A stretch of 64,000 bases of DNA from CAZTZL01 sp964617625 (lineage in GTDB: Bacteria > Zhuqueibacterota > QNDG01 > DSAB01): contig CAZTZL010000005.1 of the NCBI GenBank assembly GCA_964617625.1, positions 12,098 through 76,097 on the forward strand, written 5' to 3'. Below, piece after piece: positions 44,233 through 53,780 of the stretch (position 1 is its first letter; each line of letters starts with the position of its first letter). The position numbers and the translations under genes were made by a program. Below the pieces are notes generated by a model. The model ran no database searches. It saw nothing but the letters and a program-made list of their open reading frames with translations, and was not told the origin of the DNA.

Positions 44233-45075
44233 TTATTTTGATAATAATGTTGATTTCAATAGAAAATATAAATAAACGACAGGACCAATGAGCATTGAAC
44301 TGTCAAATCGATCCAGTATCCCTCCGTGTCCCGGAAGTAATTTTGAGGTATCTTTGACACCAATATCTCTTTTGTACATCGATTCAATCAAATCGCTTAA
44401 CTGTCCCACTATACCGACAATGATCCCCAGCATCAAGCTATCTACATTTGAGATAAAAGGTGCCAGAATAAATTTTAGACCTATTGAAGATCCCAATGTA
44501 ACAAAAAATCCTCCGATCGCTCCTTCCCATGTTTTGTTCGGACTAATTCGATGATATAATGAATGCTTGCCAAAATTATAACCTATAAAATAAGCGCTTG
44601 AATCACAGATCCATATTAATGCAAAAATGTAGACGATCAACCATCCTTGATTCGAATATGAATTTAAGAAAATGTCATTACATTCCCGGATTAATATAAA
44701 AAATGAAAAGAAGGAAATGTATCCAACGCCTGTTATAGTAATGGCAAGATTGCGAAAATGATTTTGATTTTTTTTGAATAATTCATTGATCATACTGATA
44801 AACAATACAGACAAAAGAATCCAGCCCGTATTTTGACCATGATTTAAATAAATATCCCAACTCAGTACGAGAACTGATATTATCCCAAGAATTTTATGAG
44901 GTTCGTATTTTGATTTTTCAGCCAGATTAAAAAATTCCCAGGATGCCGCAGTAATGATAATATTCACCAGAATCAGGAAAATACATTTACCAAGAAGTGC
45001 TCCGATAAATAAAACAGGGATTCCAAACAGGGCAACTAAAATACGTTTTGTTAATTCTTTAGGGTTCATAATCAT
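44233..45075 (-). CDS. cdsA: Phosphatidate cytidylyltransferase
   Basis: 280 residues with ~8 membrane helices. The C-terminal signature (SPNKTWEGAIGGF early and GHGGILDRFDSSM late) is the CdsA metal/CTP site. It makes CDP-diacylglycerol, the entry point to phosphatidylglycerol and phosphatidylethanolamine. It usually follows uppS and precedes dxr; here it follows a ferredoxin gene by 31 bases, so the order is unusual. Confidence 0.94.
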   Translation of the reverse strand: MIMNPKELTKRILVALFGIPVLFIGALLGKCIFLILVNIIITAASWEFFNLAEKSKYEPHKILGIISVLVLSWDIYLNHGQNTGWILLSVLFISMINELFKKNQNHFRNLAITITGVGYISFFSFFILIRECNDIFLNSYSNQGWLIVYIFALIWICDSSAYFIGYNFGKHSLYHRISPNKTWEGAIGGFFVTLGSSIGLKFILAPFISNVDSLMLGIIVGIVGQLSDLIESMYKRDIGVKDTSKLLPGHGGILDRFDSSMLIGPVVYLYFLLKSTLLSK

Positions 45076-45106
45076 AAAAATTATATGAATAATTCAATAT
45101 AAGATC

Positions 45107-46627
45107 TTATTGTACCCAACGTTCTTCGCCAGCATTGGTCAGAAAAATACCTCTATTTCCCTCTACTGGGCATCTGGTGACACAAATACCGCATCCAATG
45201 CAAAGTGATTCATCCACATATGGGAGAAGCACTTCAGACTGTCTGCCGTCAATGGTTTTAATGGATTCTCTTCTGAATTTGATGGCCTTATCCGGCAAGG
45301 GACAGTGTTCCTCACATACCATGCAATTTTCACCATAATACCAGGGGATGCATCTCGTTTTGTCGAAATGTGCGGTGCCAATCTTTTGTAGATTTTTTTC
45401 TTTTAGCGGCAAGGAAACAATGGCGTGTGTGGGACAAACCTGACCGCATAAATTGCAGTTATATTCGCAATATCCGGTCTCAGGAAAAAGTATGGGGGTC
45501 CATAGCGCCTCCAATCCTGTTTCTAATCCGGTATATTGCAATCCCTTGCCTGCTGTCGAGCAAACACGAATGCATTCGCCGCATCGAATACAATAATCCA
45601 GAAATTGATTTTCTTCTCGTGCTCCCGGAGGCCTGATTAAAATTCCCTGCTTTTTGGGATCTAAAAAACTGATTTTGATTAAAGAGGCTGAAAATAATGC
45701 GGTCAATCCAGCACCGAGAATTCTTCTCCGGGTCAAATCGACTCGGACCGATTTCTTTTGGCCGCCAAAGTCGAAACGGATTGCATGTTCGGGGCAAATG
45801 TCCTGACAATCCATGCAACTGATGCATTCCAGATTATCCGTGGACTTGAAATCTTTTCCTATGGCTCCCATCCGGCAATTCCTATAACATAAATTACATT
45901 TGGTACATACCTCTGAAACGTGTCTTCGATACAAGCGCAATTTTGAAAATAAGGCAAGAAGCGCACCTAAAGGACAGAGATTTCGGCACCAAAACCTTTT
46001 GTGGATGATTGCCAGAAATAAAATCGATACAAAAATGAATCCTGTAACAAGACTGCCTCTGAATGCGGATTCGGACAGGGGAAGCAGAAATGCTCTCATC
46101 CCTTCGTTGATTCGGGTAACAATACTTTCAAGAAAATTGAATGAATAAAGAAAACCGATTATACCATCACTAATAAATACAAAAATCGGATAGAGAAAGG
46201 TAACAACCACACGCGTTAAAAGCGAAATCGGATCAAAAAAGCCGGCAAGCTGAATTGAAAATAAAGCACCGATAACGATGAAAATAAGTATTCCGAATTT
46301 TATCCATTTTGGTTTCCCGGAAAATGTTTTCGGATTTGGCTTTGAACGATTTAAGTTATCAGATCCGTCAATAATGGTTCCCAGAGGACAAATCCAGCCG
46401 CAAAAAAAACGTCCCAGAAATACAGTCAAAATCAAAAGCATTATTGCCGGAATACTTTTGATAATGAATGTTCGAGCAGATAATGAAGCTGACAAGCCAA
46501 TTAAAGGGTCGATACGGAGGAAAAAATCTACAGGAAATATGGATGCCAATGGATAAGCATTTAGAAGAAATAAAAGAAAAAATAAAACGAGAAAAACGAT
46601 TTGGGAAATTCGTCGGACAATACGCAT
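45107..46627 (-). CDS. Membrane polyferredoxin (NapH/MauN-like fused to NapG-like)
   Basis: 506 residues. Five membrane helices in the first ~230 residues carry two CxxxCP motifs (FCGWICPLG, WCRNLCPLG) as in NapH/RnfB-type electron carriers. Two [4Fe-4S] motifs follow (CTKCNLCYRNC, CISCMDCQDICP), then a Tat-like twin Arg helix (TRRRILGAGLTALFSASL, ~300) and four more Cys clusters (CIRCGECIRVC, CNLCGQVCP, CMVCEEHCP, CIGCGICVTRCP). So a NapH-like membrane half is fused to a NapG/MauM-like soluble half. It probably moves electrons between quinones and a partner; next to the DUF362 gene. Confidence 0.85.
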   Translation of the reverse strand: MRIVRRISQIVFLVLFFLLFLLNAYPLASIFPVDFFLRIDPLIGLSASLSARTFIIKSIPAIMLLILTVFLGRFFCGWICPLGTIIDGSDNLNRSKPNPKTFSGKPKWIKFGILIFIVIGALFSIQLAGFFDPISLLTRVVVTFLYPIFVFISDGIIGFLYSFNFLESIVTRINEGMRAFLLPLSESAFRGSLVTGFIFVSILFLAIIHKRFWCRNLCPLGALLALFSKLRLYRRHVSEVCTKCNLCYRNCRMGAIGKDFKSTDNLECISCMDCQDICPEHAIRFDFGGQKKSVRVDLTRRRILGAGLTALFSASLIKISFLDPKKQGILIRPPGAREENQFLDYCIRCGECIRVCSTAGKGLQYTGLETGLEALWTPILFPETGYCEYNCNLCGQVCPTHAIVSLPLKEKNLQKIGTAHFDKTRCIPWYYGENCMVCEEHCPLPDKAIKFRRESIKTIDGRQSEVLLPYVDESLCIGCGICVTRCPVEGNRGIFLTNAGEERWVQ

Positions 46628-46642
46628 GAGTAACGTGATCCT

Positions 46643-47545
46643 CTATACTGTAAGACGAATGGTTTCGATATGGATTTTTCTCAGATCATTTTGTCCCAAT
46701 CCCCTTTCGTTTGCTTTAACAAGAAAAGGAACTTCTTTGGGATTTAGATTAAACAGAGTGGCTCCATAACTGTCCATAGCGACAATATCTGTTCCAATTG
46801 CAACCGTTTTTTTCAGTTGAACATCTACAAGATTTCCGCCGCTCGGACCGTTCCGCAGGAGCATTCTATATGCATCCAGAATAATTAAATCGGATCGGAT
46901 AAAACTGTTCAGATCGGTAATTTTTGTGTCAAATTGCCGATGCAGCTTTCCGCGATTTCCACCTAAAAATCCCATCACATTTTTCATGGCAAGTGAAACG
47001 CCGGAAATGCTGTGATTTTTCGCGATGGGCAAATTGATAATCTTGTCGGCTTCTAAAACATCGTCGTATATTTCCCAGGAGGTTATCAATTCTCCTTCCG
47101 GTATACGGGTGTTTTTAAATTTCCGGTCATAAACATGCTGAATATCGCCTCCGGAATCTTTGACCGATTTTTCAATACCGCTTCTCTGGTAGCATCTTCT
47201 GGGCTCATTCAGTGTATGATCGAATACTTTTACCTTTTTAGCACCCGCTTCAAGACACATCCTGACCACTTCGGCGACAATTTCAGGATTCGTTGTCGCA
47301 GCCTGTTTTGGTACTCTGTCCCAGGATATATTGGGTTTGAGAACAACAACATCCCCCGAAGATATAAATCGTGACATCCCCCCTGCAGATTCAATGGCCT
47401 TTCTGACCAAAGATACCGGTTCGCCCCCTTCGACAACAACAATTTCAGGATAAGATGGGTTGTTTTTACTGAAAACAGAAGTCGAACCAAAAAGAGCCGA
47501 AACTCCTATTCCCGAAACTGTTTTAATGAATTCACGACGTTTCAT
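46643..47545 (-). CDS. DUF362 protein with twin-arginine-like signal
   Basis: 300 residues. MKRREFIKTVSGIGVSALFG is a Tat-type leader. The rest matches DUF362: VVLKPNISWDRVP, KVFDHTLNEPRRCYQRSGI, INLPIAKNHSISGVSLAMKNVMG, and DIVAMDSYGATLFNL. DUF362 proteins often accompany ferredoxins; their activity is not established. It lies 15 bases upstream of the polyferredoxin gene, so the two are probably one redox unit at the outside of the inner membrane. Confidence 0.85.
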   Translation of the reverse strand: MKRREFIKTVSGIGVSALFGSTSVFSKNNPSYPEIVVVEGGEPVSLVRKAIESAGGMSRFISSGDVVVLKPNISWDRVPKQAATTNPEIVAEVVRMCLEAGAKKVKVFDHTLNEPRRCYQRSGIEKSVKDSGGDIQHVYDRKFKNTRIPEGELITSWEIYDDVLEADKIINLPIAKNHSISGVSLAMKNVMGFLGGNRGKLHRQFDTKITDLNSFIRSDLIILDAYRMLLRNGPSGGNLVDVQLKKTVAIGTDIVAMDSYGATLFNLNPKEVPFLVKANERGLGQNDLRKIHIETIRLTV

Positions 47546-47563
47546 AAAATGAGGCTTTTTTAA

Positions 47564-50050
47564 TTAATTCGAACTTTGTGGCTTGACTTTCTTGGGTTTA
47601 CTGGCAGATGCTTTTGTGTTATCGGATTTCTCATGTTCCATCTCTTCAAATATCAGTTCTTCTCCCTTGCACTGTACGATGATGTTGCTGTCATCTCCAA
47701 ACTTTCCTCTCAACAATTCTTCGGCAACAGGGTCTTCAATATATTTCCGAAGCACACGCCGAACCTGCCTGGCCCCATAAACGGGATCATAACCTTTGTC
47801 AGCCAATAATTCCTTTGCTTTAGATGAAAGTGTGATATGAATGGAACGTTCTTTCATGCTTTCAAGTATATCGTCCATTGTAATATCTATTATGGACAAA
47901 ATATGATCCCTTTTTAACGGTTTGAATACCACAATTTCATCGATCCGGTTGATAAATTCTGGATTGAAAAGCTTCTTGGTCTCTTCCATCATGGATGATT
48001 TAATTTTGTCATAATCAACTGCCCCATCATCTGTGCCAAATCCGAATCCTCCTTTGTTCACAGAACGCGTACCCAGATTGGAGGTCATAATGAGAATCGT
48101 ATTTTTAAAATCCACTTTTCTGCCGATTCCGTCAGTCAAATGACCTTCATCCAAAATTTGAAGCAAAATATTGAACACATCAGGATGGGCTTTCTCAATC
48201 TCATCAAGCAGAACGACTGAATAAGGATGACGTCTGACTTTTTCCGTGAGCTGTCCACCTTCTTCATATCCAACATAACCCGGAGGAGCCCCGGTCATTC
48301 GCGAAACCGCAAACTTTTCCATAAATTCAGACATGTCCACACGTATCAAAGCATTTTCATCCTCGAACAAATATTTCGCTAAAATTCTGGCAAGGTAGGT
48401 TTTCCCTACTCCCGTGGGTCCCAGGAATACAAAAGATCCAATTGGACGACGCGGATCACGTAATCCAGCCCGGGTTCTTCGAATGGCTTTGCTCACAATA
48501 TCGATCACTTCGTCCTGGCCGACTACTTTCTCTTTAAGAACATCCGTCATCTTGAGTAATTTGATAGATTCCGACTGAGCAACTTTCGAAACCGGAATTC
48601 CTGTCATCATTGCTACAACCTGGGCAATATCTTCTTCGGTAACCTCCGCTAAAATTTCACCTTCTTCAATTTCCCAATTTCGCTTGGCATCTTCAAGCTC
48701 CACAGTAAGCTTTTTTTCTCTGTCCCGCAATACTGCCGCTTTTTCAAACTCCTGATTTCGAATCACATTCTCTTTTTCTGTTCGGACCACTTTCAATCTC
48801 TCTTCGAGAATCGTGACTTCTTTTGGAACTGAAATATTCGCAAGATGTACCTTGGAACCCGCCTCATCCATAACATCTATCGCTTTATCGGGAAGATATT
48901 TGTCAGTAATATACCTGTCTGAAAAACGGACAGCGGATATAATCGCTTCTTCTGTGTATTTTATCCTGTGATGCTTTTCGTACCTTTCCTGCAAACCTTT
49001 TAAAATTTGGAGAGTATCTTCAGCAGACGGCGGATCGACCAAGACCTTTTGAAAGCGTCTTTCAAGTGCACCATCCTTTTCGATATACTGCCGGTATTCA
49101 TCCAGTGTGGTGGCGCCAATGCATTGCAACTCTCCCCGTGCCAGAGCTGGTTTGAACATATTTGAAGCATCCAGCGAACCGGAGGCACCACCTGCCCCGA
49201 CAATGGTATGAAGCTCGTCGATAAACAGAATGATGTTTTTTGATTTGACCAGTTCGTTCATAATCGCTTTCATGCGTTCTTCGAACTGTCCCCTGTATTT
49301 TGTACCGGCTACAATCGCTCCCAGATCAAGTGTGACCACGCGTTTATTGTGAAGAATTCTGGAGACTTTCTTTTCAATAATCCGCATTGCAAGCCCTTCT
49401 GCAATAGCGGTCTTTCCCACTCCCGGCTCACCGATCAATACTGGATTGTTCTTTTTTCTTCTAGAAAGTATTTGTGCAACCCGCTGTATTTCAAGTTCCC
49501 GCCCGATAACAGGATCCAGTTCTTCTTTGATTGCCAGTTCGGTTAAATCCCGTCCGAAATGATCCAGTGCGGGTGTTTGTGATTTTCCTTTGGTTTCTTT
49601 CGAAGCATTGGATCCTTTTAAAACATTTTCGAGTTCATCTTTAACCGTTTCGTAGGTAACATCATAACTCTGCATGACCTGTGCAGCTACTCCCTCAGCG
49701 TCCCTTAAGAGAGCCATCAATAAATGTTCCGTACCAATGATATTTGATTTGAATCGTTCGGCTTCCGCTGCGGCAACACGTAGTACGCGTTCCGCTCTTT
49801 TCGTAAAAGGGATATTTCCCATGGTGATGGTACCACCTGTGGAACGTATCGCTTCTTCAATTGATTTTTTTAATTCATCAAGGTCGATATCAATATTTTG
49901 AAGTATTTCAATGGCAACACCGCCTCCTTCGCGAATCAACCCTAATAAAAGATGTTCCGTACCTATATAGTCATGTCCAAGTCTGAGCGCTTCTTCTCTT
50001 GAAAGTTGAATAACGACCTGAACGCGCTGTGAAAAATTATTACGAATCAT
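47564..50050 (-). CDS. clpC: ATP-dependent Clp protease ATPase subunit ClpC
   Basis: 828 residues. Two N-domain repeats (~1-145), first AAA+ module with GEPGVGKTAIAEG (~205), a middle coiled coil with a UVR-like segment (EFEKAAVLRDREKKL), second AAA+ module with GPTGVGKTYLARIL (~545) and a C-terminal small domain. The middle domain with UVR makes it ClpC, not ClpA/ClpB; the IGF/LGF ClpP-binding loop appears as GFGFGTD-like. It unfolds substrates marked by arginine phosphorylation and feeds them to ClpP. Third gene of mcsA-mcsB-clpC. Confidence 0.96.
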   Translation of the reverse strand: MIRNNFSQRVQVVIQLSREEALRLGHDYIGTEHLLLGLIREGGGVAIEILQNIDIDLDELKKSIEEAIRSTGGTITMGNIPFTKRAERVLRVAAAEAERFKSNIIGTEHLLMALLRDAEGVAAQVMQSYDVTYETVKDELENVLKGSNASKETKGKSQTPALDHFGRDLTELAIKEELDPVIGRELEIQRVAQILSRRKKNNPVLIGEPGVGKTAIAEGLAMRIIEKKVSRILHNKRVVTLDLGAIVAGTKYRGQFEERMKAIMNELVKSKNIILFIDELHTIVGAGGASGSLDASNMFKPALARGELQCIGATTLDEYRQYIEKDGALERRFQKVLVDPPSAEDTLQILKGLQERYEKHHRIKYTEEAIISAVRFSDRYITDKYLPDKAIDVMDEAGSKVHLANISVPKEVTILEERLKVVRTEKENVIRNQEFEKAAVLRDREKKLTVELEDAKRNWEIEEGEILAEVTEEDIAQVVAMMTGIPVSKVAQSESIKLLKMTDVLKEKVVGQDEVIDIVSKAIRRTRAGLRDPRRPIGSFVFLGPTGVGKTYLARILAKYLFEDENALIRVDMSEFMEKFAVSRMTGAPPGYVGYEEGGQLTEKVRRHPYSVVLLDEIEKAHPDVFNILLQILDEGHLTDGIGRKVDFKNTILIMTSNLGTRSVNKGGFGFGTDDGAVDYDKIKSSMMEETKKLFNPEFINRIDEIVVFKPLKRDHILSIIDITMDDILESMKERSIHITLSSKAKELLADKGYDPVYGARQVRRVLRKYIEDPVAEELLRGKFGDDSNIIVQCKGEELIFEEMEHEKSDNTKASASKPKKVKPQSSN

Positions 50051-50079
50051 ATATGTAATCTCCAGTCAAGGGGTTTATT

Positions 50080-51138
50080 TCAATTCAAATTGAGTCTTTC
50101 GCGTATTAAAGAGGCTCTTTTAATATCCCTCTCCGTTTCAGACAGATTCCCTCCTGCGACTTTCTGCAGATGGACCGGTTGAGATATTAACATCAGCTCG
50201 TTTAATGTTTTATAATTCCATTGCTGTGTGATGCCCAATGCAACTCCCAATCGTAATGTGGAAACAAAATCCAAAAATTCCATAAAAGAAATCATTCTTG
50301 CTTTCATCAGTAATCCAATAACGCGATCCACTTTGTCTTCCACGAAAATTGTTTTCTTGTTCTTTATCCTCTTACGTGCTCTTCTTTCTTTATCGATAAA
50401 TTTTTTAATAATTTGTTCCATTCGGGTTAAAATGACCTGCTCTTTCCAGCCAAGCGTATATTGATTTGAAATCTGAAAAAAATTGCCTGTGATTTGGCTG
50501 CCCTCTCCGTAAAAACCGCGAACGGCAATACCTGTCGGTATCAACTCGGCAAAAACTTCATCTATTTCCCCGGTGTAAATCAACGCCGGGAGATGTGTAA
50601 AAACAGAAAACCTGACGCCTGTACCAACATTGGACGGACACGCCGTTAAATAGCCAAACTGATCGGAAAATGCATAATTCAGATTTTTTGATAATTCTTC
50701 GTCCAGTCGATGAATTTCCTGCCATCCTTTTTTTAAAGAAAAACCAGCTGATAGAAACTGGATTCTTAGGTGATCTTCCTCATTAATCATAATACCAGCT
50801 GATTCATCTGATGCAACCAGCAAACCACGTGGATTCGATTTCTCAGAAAAATCAAGACTGATCAGGCGCCTCTCTATAAAAAATTGATTCTCTTCTGAAT
50901 TAACTGAAGACATATCAAAATAATATGCCTGCTTCAACCGGGTGGTTTCTTCGGCAGCTTGAAGTACTTCGGTAATGATTTCCTGCTGTTCAAGTTCACT
51001 TGCCCGATTCACAAATAGATAATTTTGCAAATTTCGAGCCAACCGCACACGACTGCTGATAATCACATCTGAATAGTCCCCGTCTTTCGAAAGCCAGTCT
51101 GCCACCTTTTTTGCCATGATATCAATTACAGGATTCAT
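50080..51138 (-). CDS. mcsB: Protein-arginine kinase McsB
   Basis: 352 residues of the phosphagen-kinase fold: IISSRVRLARNLQNYLF at the N-terminus, the NEEDHLRIQFLSAG loop, and CPSNVGTGVRFSVF with the catalytic Cys. It phosphorylates arginines on damaged proteins and so directs them to ClpC. Overlaps mcsA by 4 bases (ATGA) and precedes clpC by 29 bases. The regulator CtsR, usually first in this operon in Firmicutes, is absent here. Confidence 0.95.
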   Translation of the reverse strand: MNPVIDIMAKKVADWLSKDGDYSDVIISSRVRLARNLQNYLFVNRASELEQQEIITEVLQAAEETTRLKQAYYFDMSSVNSEENQFFIERRLISLDFSEKSNPRGLLVASDESAGIMINEEDHLRIQFLSAGFSLKKGWQEIHRLDEELSKNLNYAFSDQFGYLTACPSNVGTGVRFSVFTHLPALIYTGEIDEVFAELIPTGIAVRGFYGEGSQITGNFFQISNQYTLGWKEQVILTRMEQIIKKFIDKERRARKRIKNKKTIFVEDKVDRVIGLLMKARMISFMEFLDFVSTLRLGVALGITQQWNYKTLNELMLISQPVHLQKVAGGNLSETERDIKRASLIRERLNLN

Positions 51139-51659
51139 GCAAATTTTATTCTCGATCGATTATGTTCAAGCAATCGAATTTGATCCCTTAATTCGGCTGC
51201 CAATTCATAATTTTCTTCTTTTATGGACTCTTTCAATTTTTTTTTCAGCAATCGTATCGAATCGATTTCCGATTTGGGGTTTTGTATATTCTCACCTAAA
51301 TGTCTGTTACTTCCGTGGATTCTCCTGAGAAGTATGTTCAACTTGTGAAAAAAGATTTTATAACAATTCGGACAACCCAGTTTTCCCATTTTTTTAAAAT
51401 CGGCCCAGGACAGGTTGCAAATCGGACATATATGTTTTTTATCCTCTGCAGTAATCGTCTGCTGAGATTTGGATGAAAGGTGTTCATTGAGCAACGCAAT
51501 AATAATTTTCCCAAAAACTTTTGAAATGTCGATCAATGGATTGTCCAAGCCCCGTTTCTCCACACACGAAGTGCAGAGATTTAACGTTTTCTTTTTATCT
51601 CCGATTACCTGTGTAAATTTTATCATCGCTTCTTGTTGATGACACTTTTCACAAATCAT
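51135..51659 (-). CDS. mcsA: McsA, activator of McsB
   Basis: About 174 residues. CxxC zinc sites (MICEKCHQQ, LCTSCVEK, CPICNLSWADFKKMGKLGCPNC) and a C-terminal UVR motif (LKESIKEENYELAAELRDQI). The frame opens at 51710, but McsA proteins begin with the first zinc site, so ATG 51659 is chosen; the ribosome site is weak either way. It stimulates McsB kinase activity. Confidence 0.88.
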   Translation of the reverse strand: MICEKCHQQEAMIKFTQVIGDKKKTLNLCTSCVEKRGLDNPLIDISKVFGKIIIALLNEHLSSKSQQTITAEDKKHICPICNLSWADFKKMGKLGCPNCYKIFFHKLNILLRRIHGSNRHLGENIQNPKSEIDSIRLLKKKLKESIKEENYELAAELRDQIRLLEHNRSRIKFA

Positions 51660-51776
51660 GTATAGATTCAACGATTTAAAGAAAGGCTCTGTTCCTTTGG
51701 TATAACACATCTATAATAATTTAAACTTACGAAACAATTCCCATAATCCATTTTTACTATTTCAAACAAAATACAT

Positions 51777-52475
51777 TTATGATGATTTTTTAATTTTCCC
51801 ATCGTACAATTCGATGACACGGTCTGCACGTTCAGCAAGTTCCATATTATGTGTTACAACCACAAATGTTTTTTGTCTATCACGAACAAGTTTCCACATT
51901 ACTTCGTGAAGAATCCGGCTGTTTGCCAAATCCAGATTTCCCGAAGGTTCATCTGCCAAAATTAAAACAGGATCGTTAATCAGGGACCTGGCAAATGCGA
52001 CTCTTTGCTGTTCACCGCCGGATAATTCTCTCGGACGGTGATGCAACCTTTCCTTTAAACCAACTTCGTTTAGCAATTCCTCGGCTCTTGCCAATGTTTG
52101 CTGGTTGTTCTTTCTTGAGATCAAACCGGGAAGAGCCACATTTTCCAGCGCGGTAAATTCGGGCAGCAAATAATGAAATTGAAATACAAATCCTATTGTT
52201 TGATTGCGAAAGCCGGCCAATTGATTGTCTGTTTTTGTAAATATATCGATATTATCAAAGAATACTTTCCCTGCTGTCGGGCGGTCTAGAGCTCCCACGA
52301 TATGAAGAAGAGTACTCTTGCCGGCACCGGAGTGTCCGGTAATGGCCAGAATTTCACCTTCAAATATCTCCAGATCGATCTCCTTGAGAACTTTCAATTC
52401 GGATGATTTCCCCATTGAGTAATTCTTTCGAATATGCTGAACGGTAAGTATTCTTTTTTTTGCGGTTGATGTCAT
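51777..52475 (-). CDS. lolD: Lipoprotein-releasing ABC transporter ATPase LolD
   Basis: 232 residues. Walker A GHSGAGKST, signature LSGGEQQRVAFARSL, Walker B VLILADEPSGNLD, H-loop VVTHN. The LolD/MacB subfamily. With the membrane protein encoded 18 bases upstream it extracts outer-membrane lipoproteins from the inner membrane, evidence for a diderm envelope. Confidence 0.93.
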   Translation of the reverse strand: MTSTAKKRILTVQHIRKNYSMGKSSELKVLKEIDLEIFEGEILAITGHSGAGKSTLLHIVGALDRPTAGKVFFDNIDIFTKTDNQLAGFRNQTIGFVFQFHYLLPEFTALENVALPGLISRKNNQQTLARAEELLNEVGLKERLHHRPRELSGGEQQRVAFARSLINDPVLILADEPSGNLDLANSRILHEVMWKLVRDRQKTFVVVTHNMELAERADRVIELYDGKIKKSS

Positions 52476-52493
52476 TTTATAAATTTTCCAATT

Positions 52494-53780
52494 TCACTCG
52501 TATCGAATTGCATTAACCGGATCCAATTTTGATGCTTTTCTTGCGGGATAAACCGAAGCCAGCAGACAGATTAGTATCGCGGCAATACCAATAAAAATAA
52601 AATCTGAAAACTGCATTTTAACAGGCAATGTGCTGATAAAGTACACATCGCCGGGCAGTTTTATTGTCGGTAAAGGTTTGTTGATCAATGGTAAAATAAT
52701 TCTATCGCCATTTTCCTGCCAAAAACACAAACCAAATCCAATCAACAAACCAAGAAACGTTCCAACGATGCCCACGACAATTCCTTCGTATAAAAATATT
52801 TTCATAATACTTTGTGCAGTAGCTCCCATAGACTTTAAAATTCCAATTTCCCTGGTTTTTTCCATGACTACCATGATCAATGTGCTGATAATGTTGAAGG
52901 CTGCCACAAGAATAATGAGACAAAGAATGATAAACATAGCCCATTTTTCCAACTGCATCCATGAAAAAAGATTTTTTCTCATATCGAACCAGGTCAATGC
53001 ATAATATGGGAAACCAAGAGATTCATCTATCTTCTCAACTACTTGGCTGGCTTTGTACAGATCGTCCAGTCGAATCTCAATTCCTGAGACCCTGTTCTCC
53101 ATGCGAAATAATTCTTGTGCCGATTCCAACGAGATATAAACGTAAGCGTTATCATATTCGTACATACCGGACTCAAAAAATCCGGTGACGATGAATTGTT
53201 TCACGGGAGGCAACTGGAACATTGAATGTACACCGGTCGGGCTGATTAAAACCACCTTGTCATTAATATCGATCATTAAACGGTCGGCCAGAAATCTTCC
53301 GACCACAATGCCCGGTAAAAACCTTTCGTCATCACCCGTTTTGATTTTGCCCAATTCAAGTTTGCCGTAGATGATATTTTTATGCAAATCCGAAACATCA
53401 TTTACGCTATTCTGATCTGCCCCTCGAATGATGACGCCATCATTCCTGTCACCGGCCCGAATCATACCTTTATCCAAAATATAGGGAGACATGCCTATGA
53501 TATGCGGGATATTACGAATTCTTGCCATCACTTCTTTATAATTGTCAATACCCTGATCATGGTAGGTTCGTAAACGAATGTGCGTATCGAATCCGATGAT
53601 TCTTGAACGCACTTCTGATTCAAATCCGTTCATGACAGACAAAACCATGATTAAGGCTGCGACACCAATAGCAACACCTAAAATAGAAATGTATGTAATC
53701 AGGTTAATAAATCCGGTTTTACTTCTGGATTTCAGATAACGTCTGGCAATAAACAATTCATAGGACGGATGAAACATCAT
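52494..53780 (-). CDS. Lipoprotein-releasing permease LolC/LolE
   Basis: 428 residues, four membrane helices: one at ~22-50 and three near the C-terminus (~270-425), with a ~220-residue periplasmic domain between them (MacB-type). FIARRYLKSRSKTGFINLITY at the start is LolC/E-like, and EIGILKSMGATAQSIMKIFLYEG is the conserved coupling helix. Only one permease gene is present, so it may act as a homodimer (LolF-type). Overlaps lysS by 4 bases. Confidence 0.9.
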   Translation of the reverse strand: MMFHPSYELFIARRYLKSRSKTGFINLITYISILGVAIGVAALIMVLSVMNGFESEVRSRIIGFDTHIRLRTYHDQGIDNYKEVMARIRNIPHIIGMSPYILDKGMIRAGDRNDGVIIRGADQNSVNDVSDLHKNIIYGKLELGKIKTGDDERFLPGIVVGRFLADRLMIDINDKVVLISPTGVHSMFQLPPVKQFIVTGFFESGMYEYDNAYVYISLESAQELFRMENRVSGIEIRLDDLYKASQVVEKIDESLGFPYYALTWFDMRKNLFSWMQLEKWAMFIILCLIILVAAFNIISTLIMVVMEKTREIGILKSMGATAQSIMKIFLYEGIVVGIVGTFLGLLIGFGLCFWQENGDRIILPLINKPLPTIKLPGDVYFISTLPVKMQFSDFIFIGIAAILICLLASVYPARKASKLDPVNAIRYE

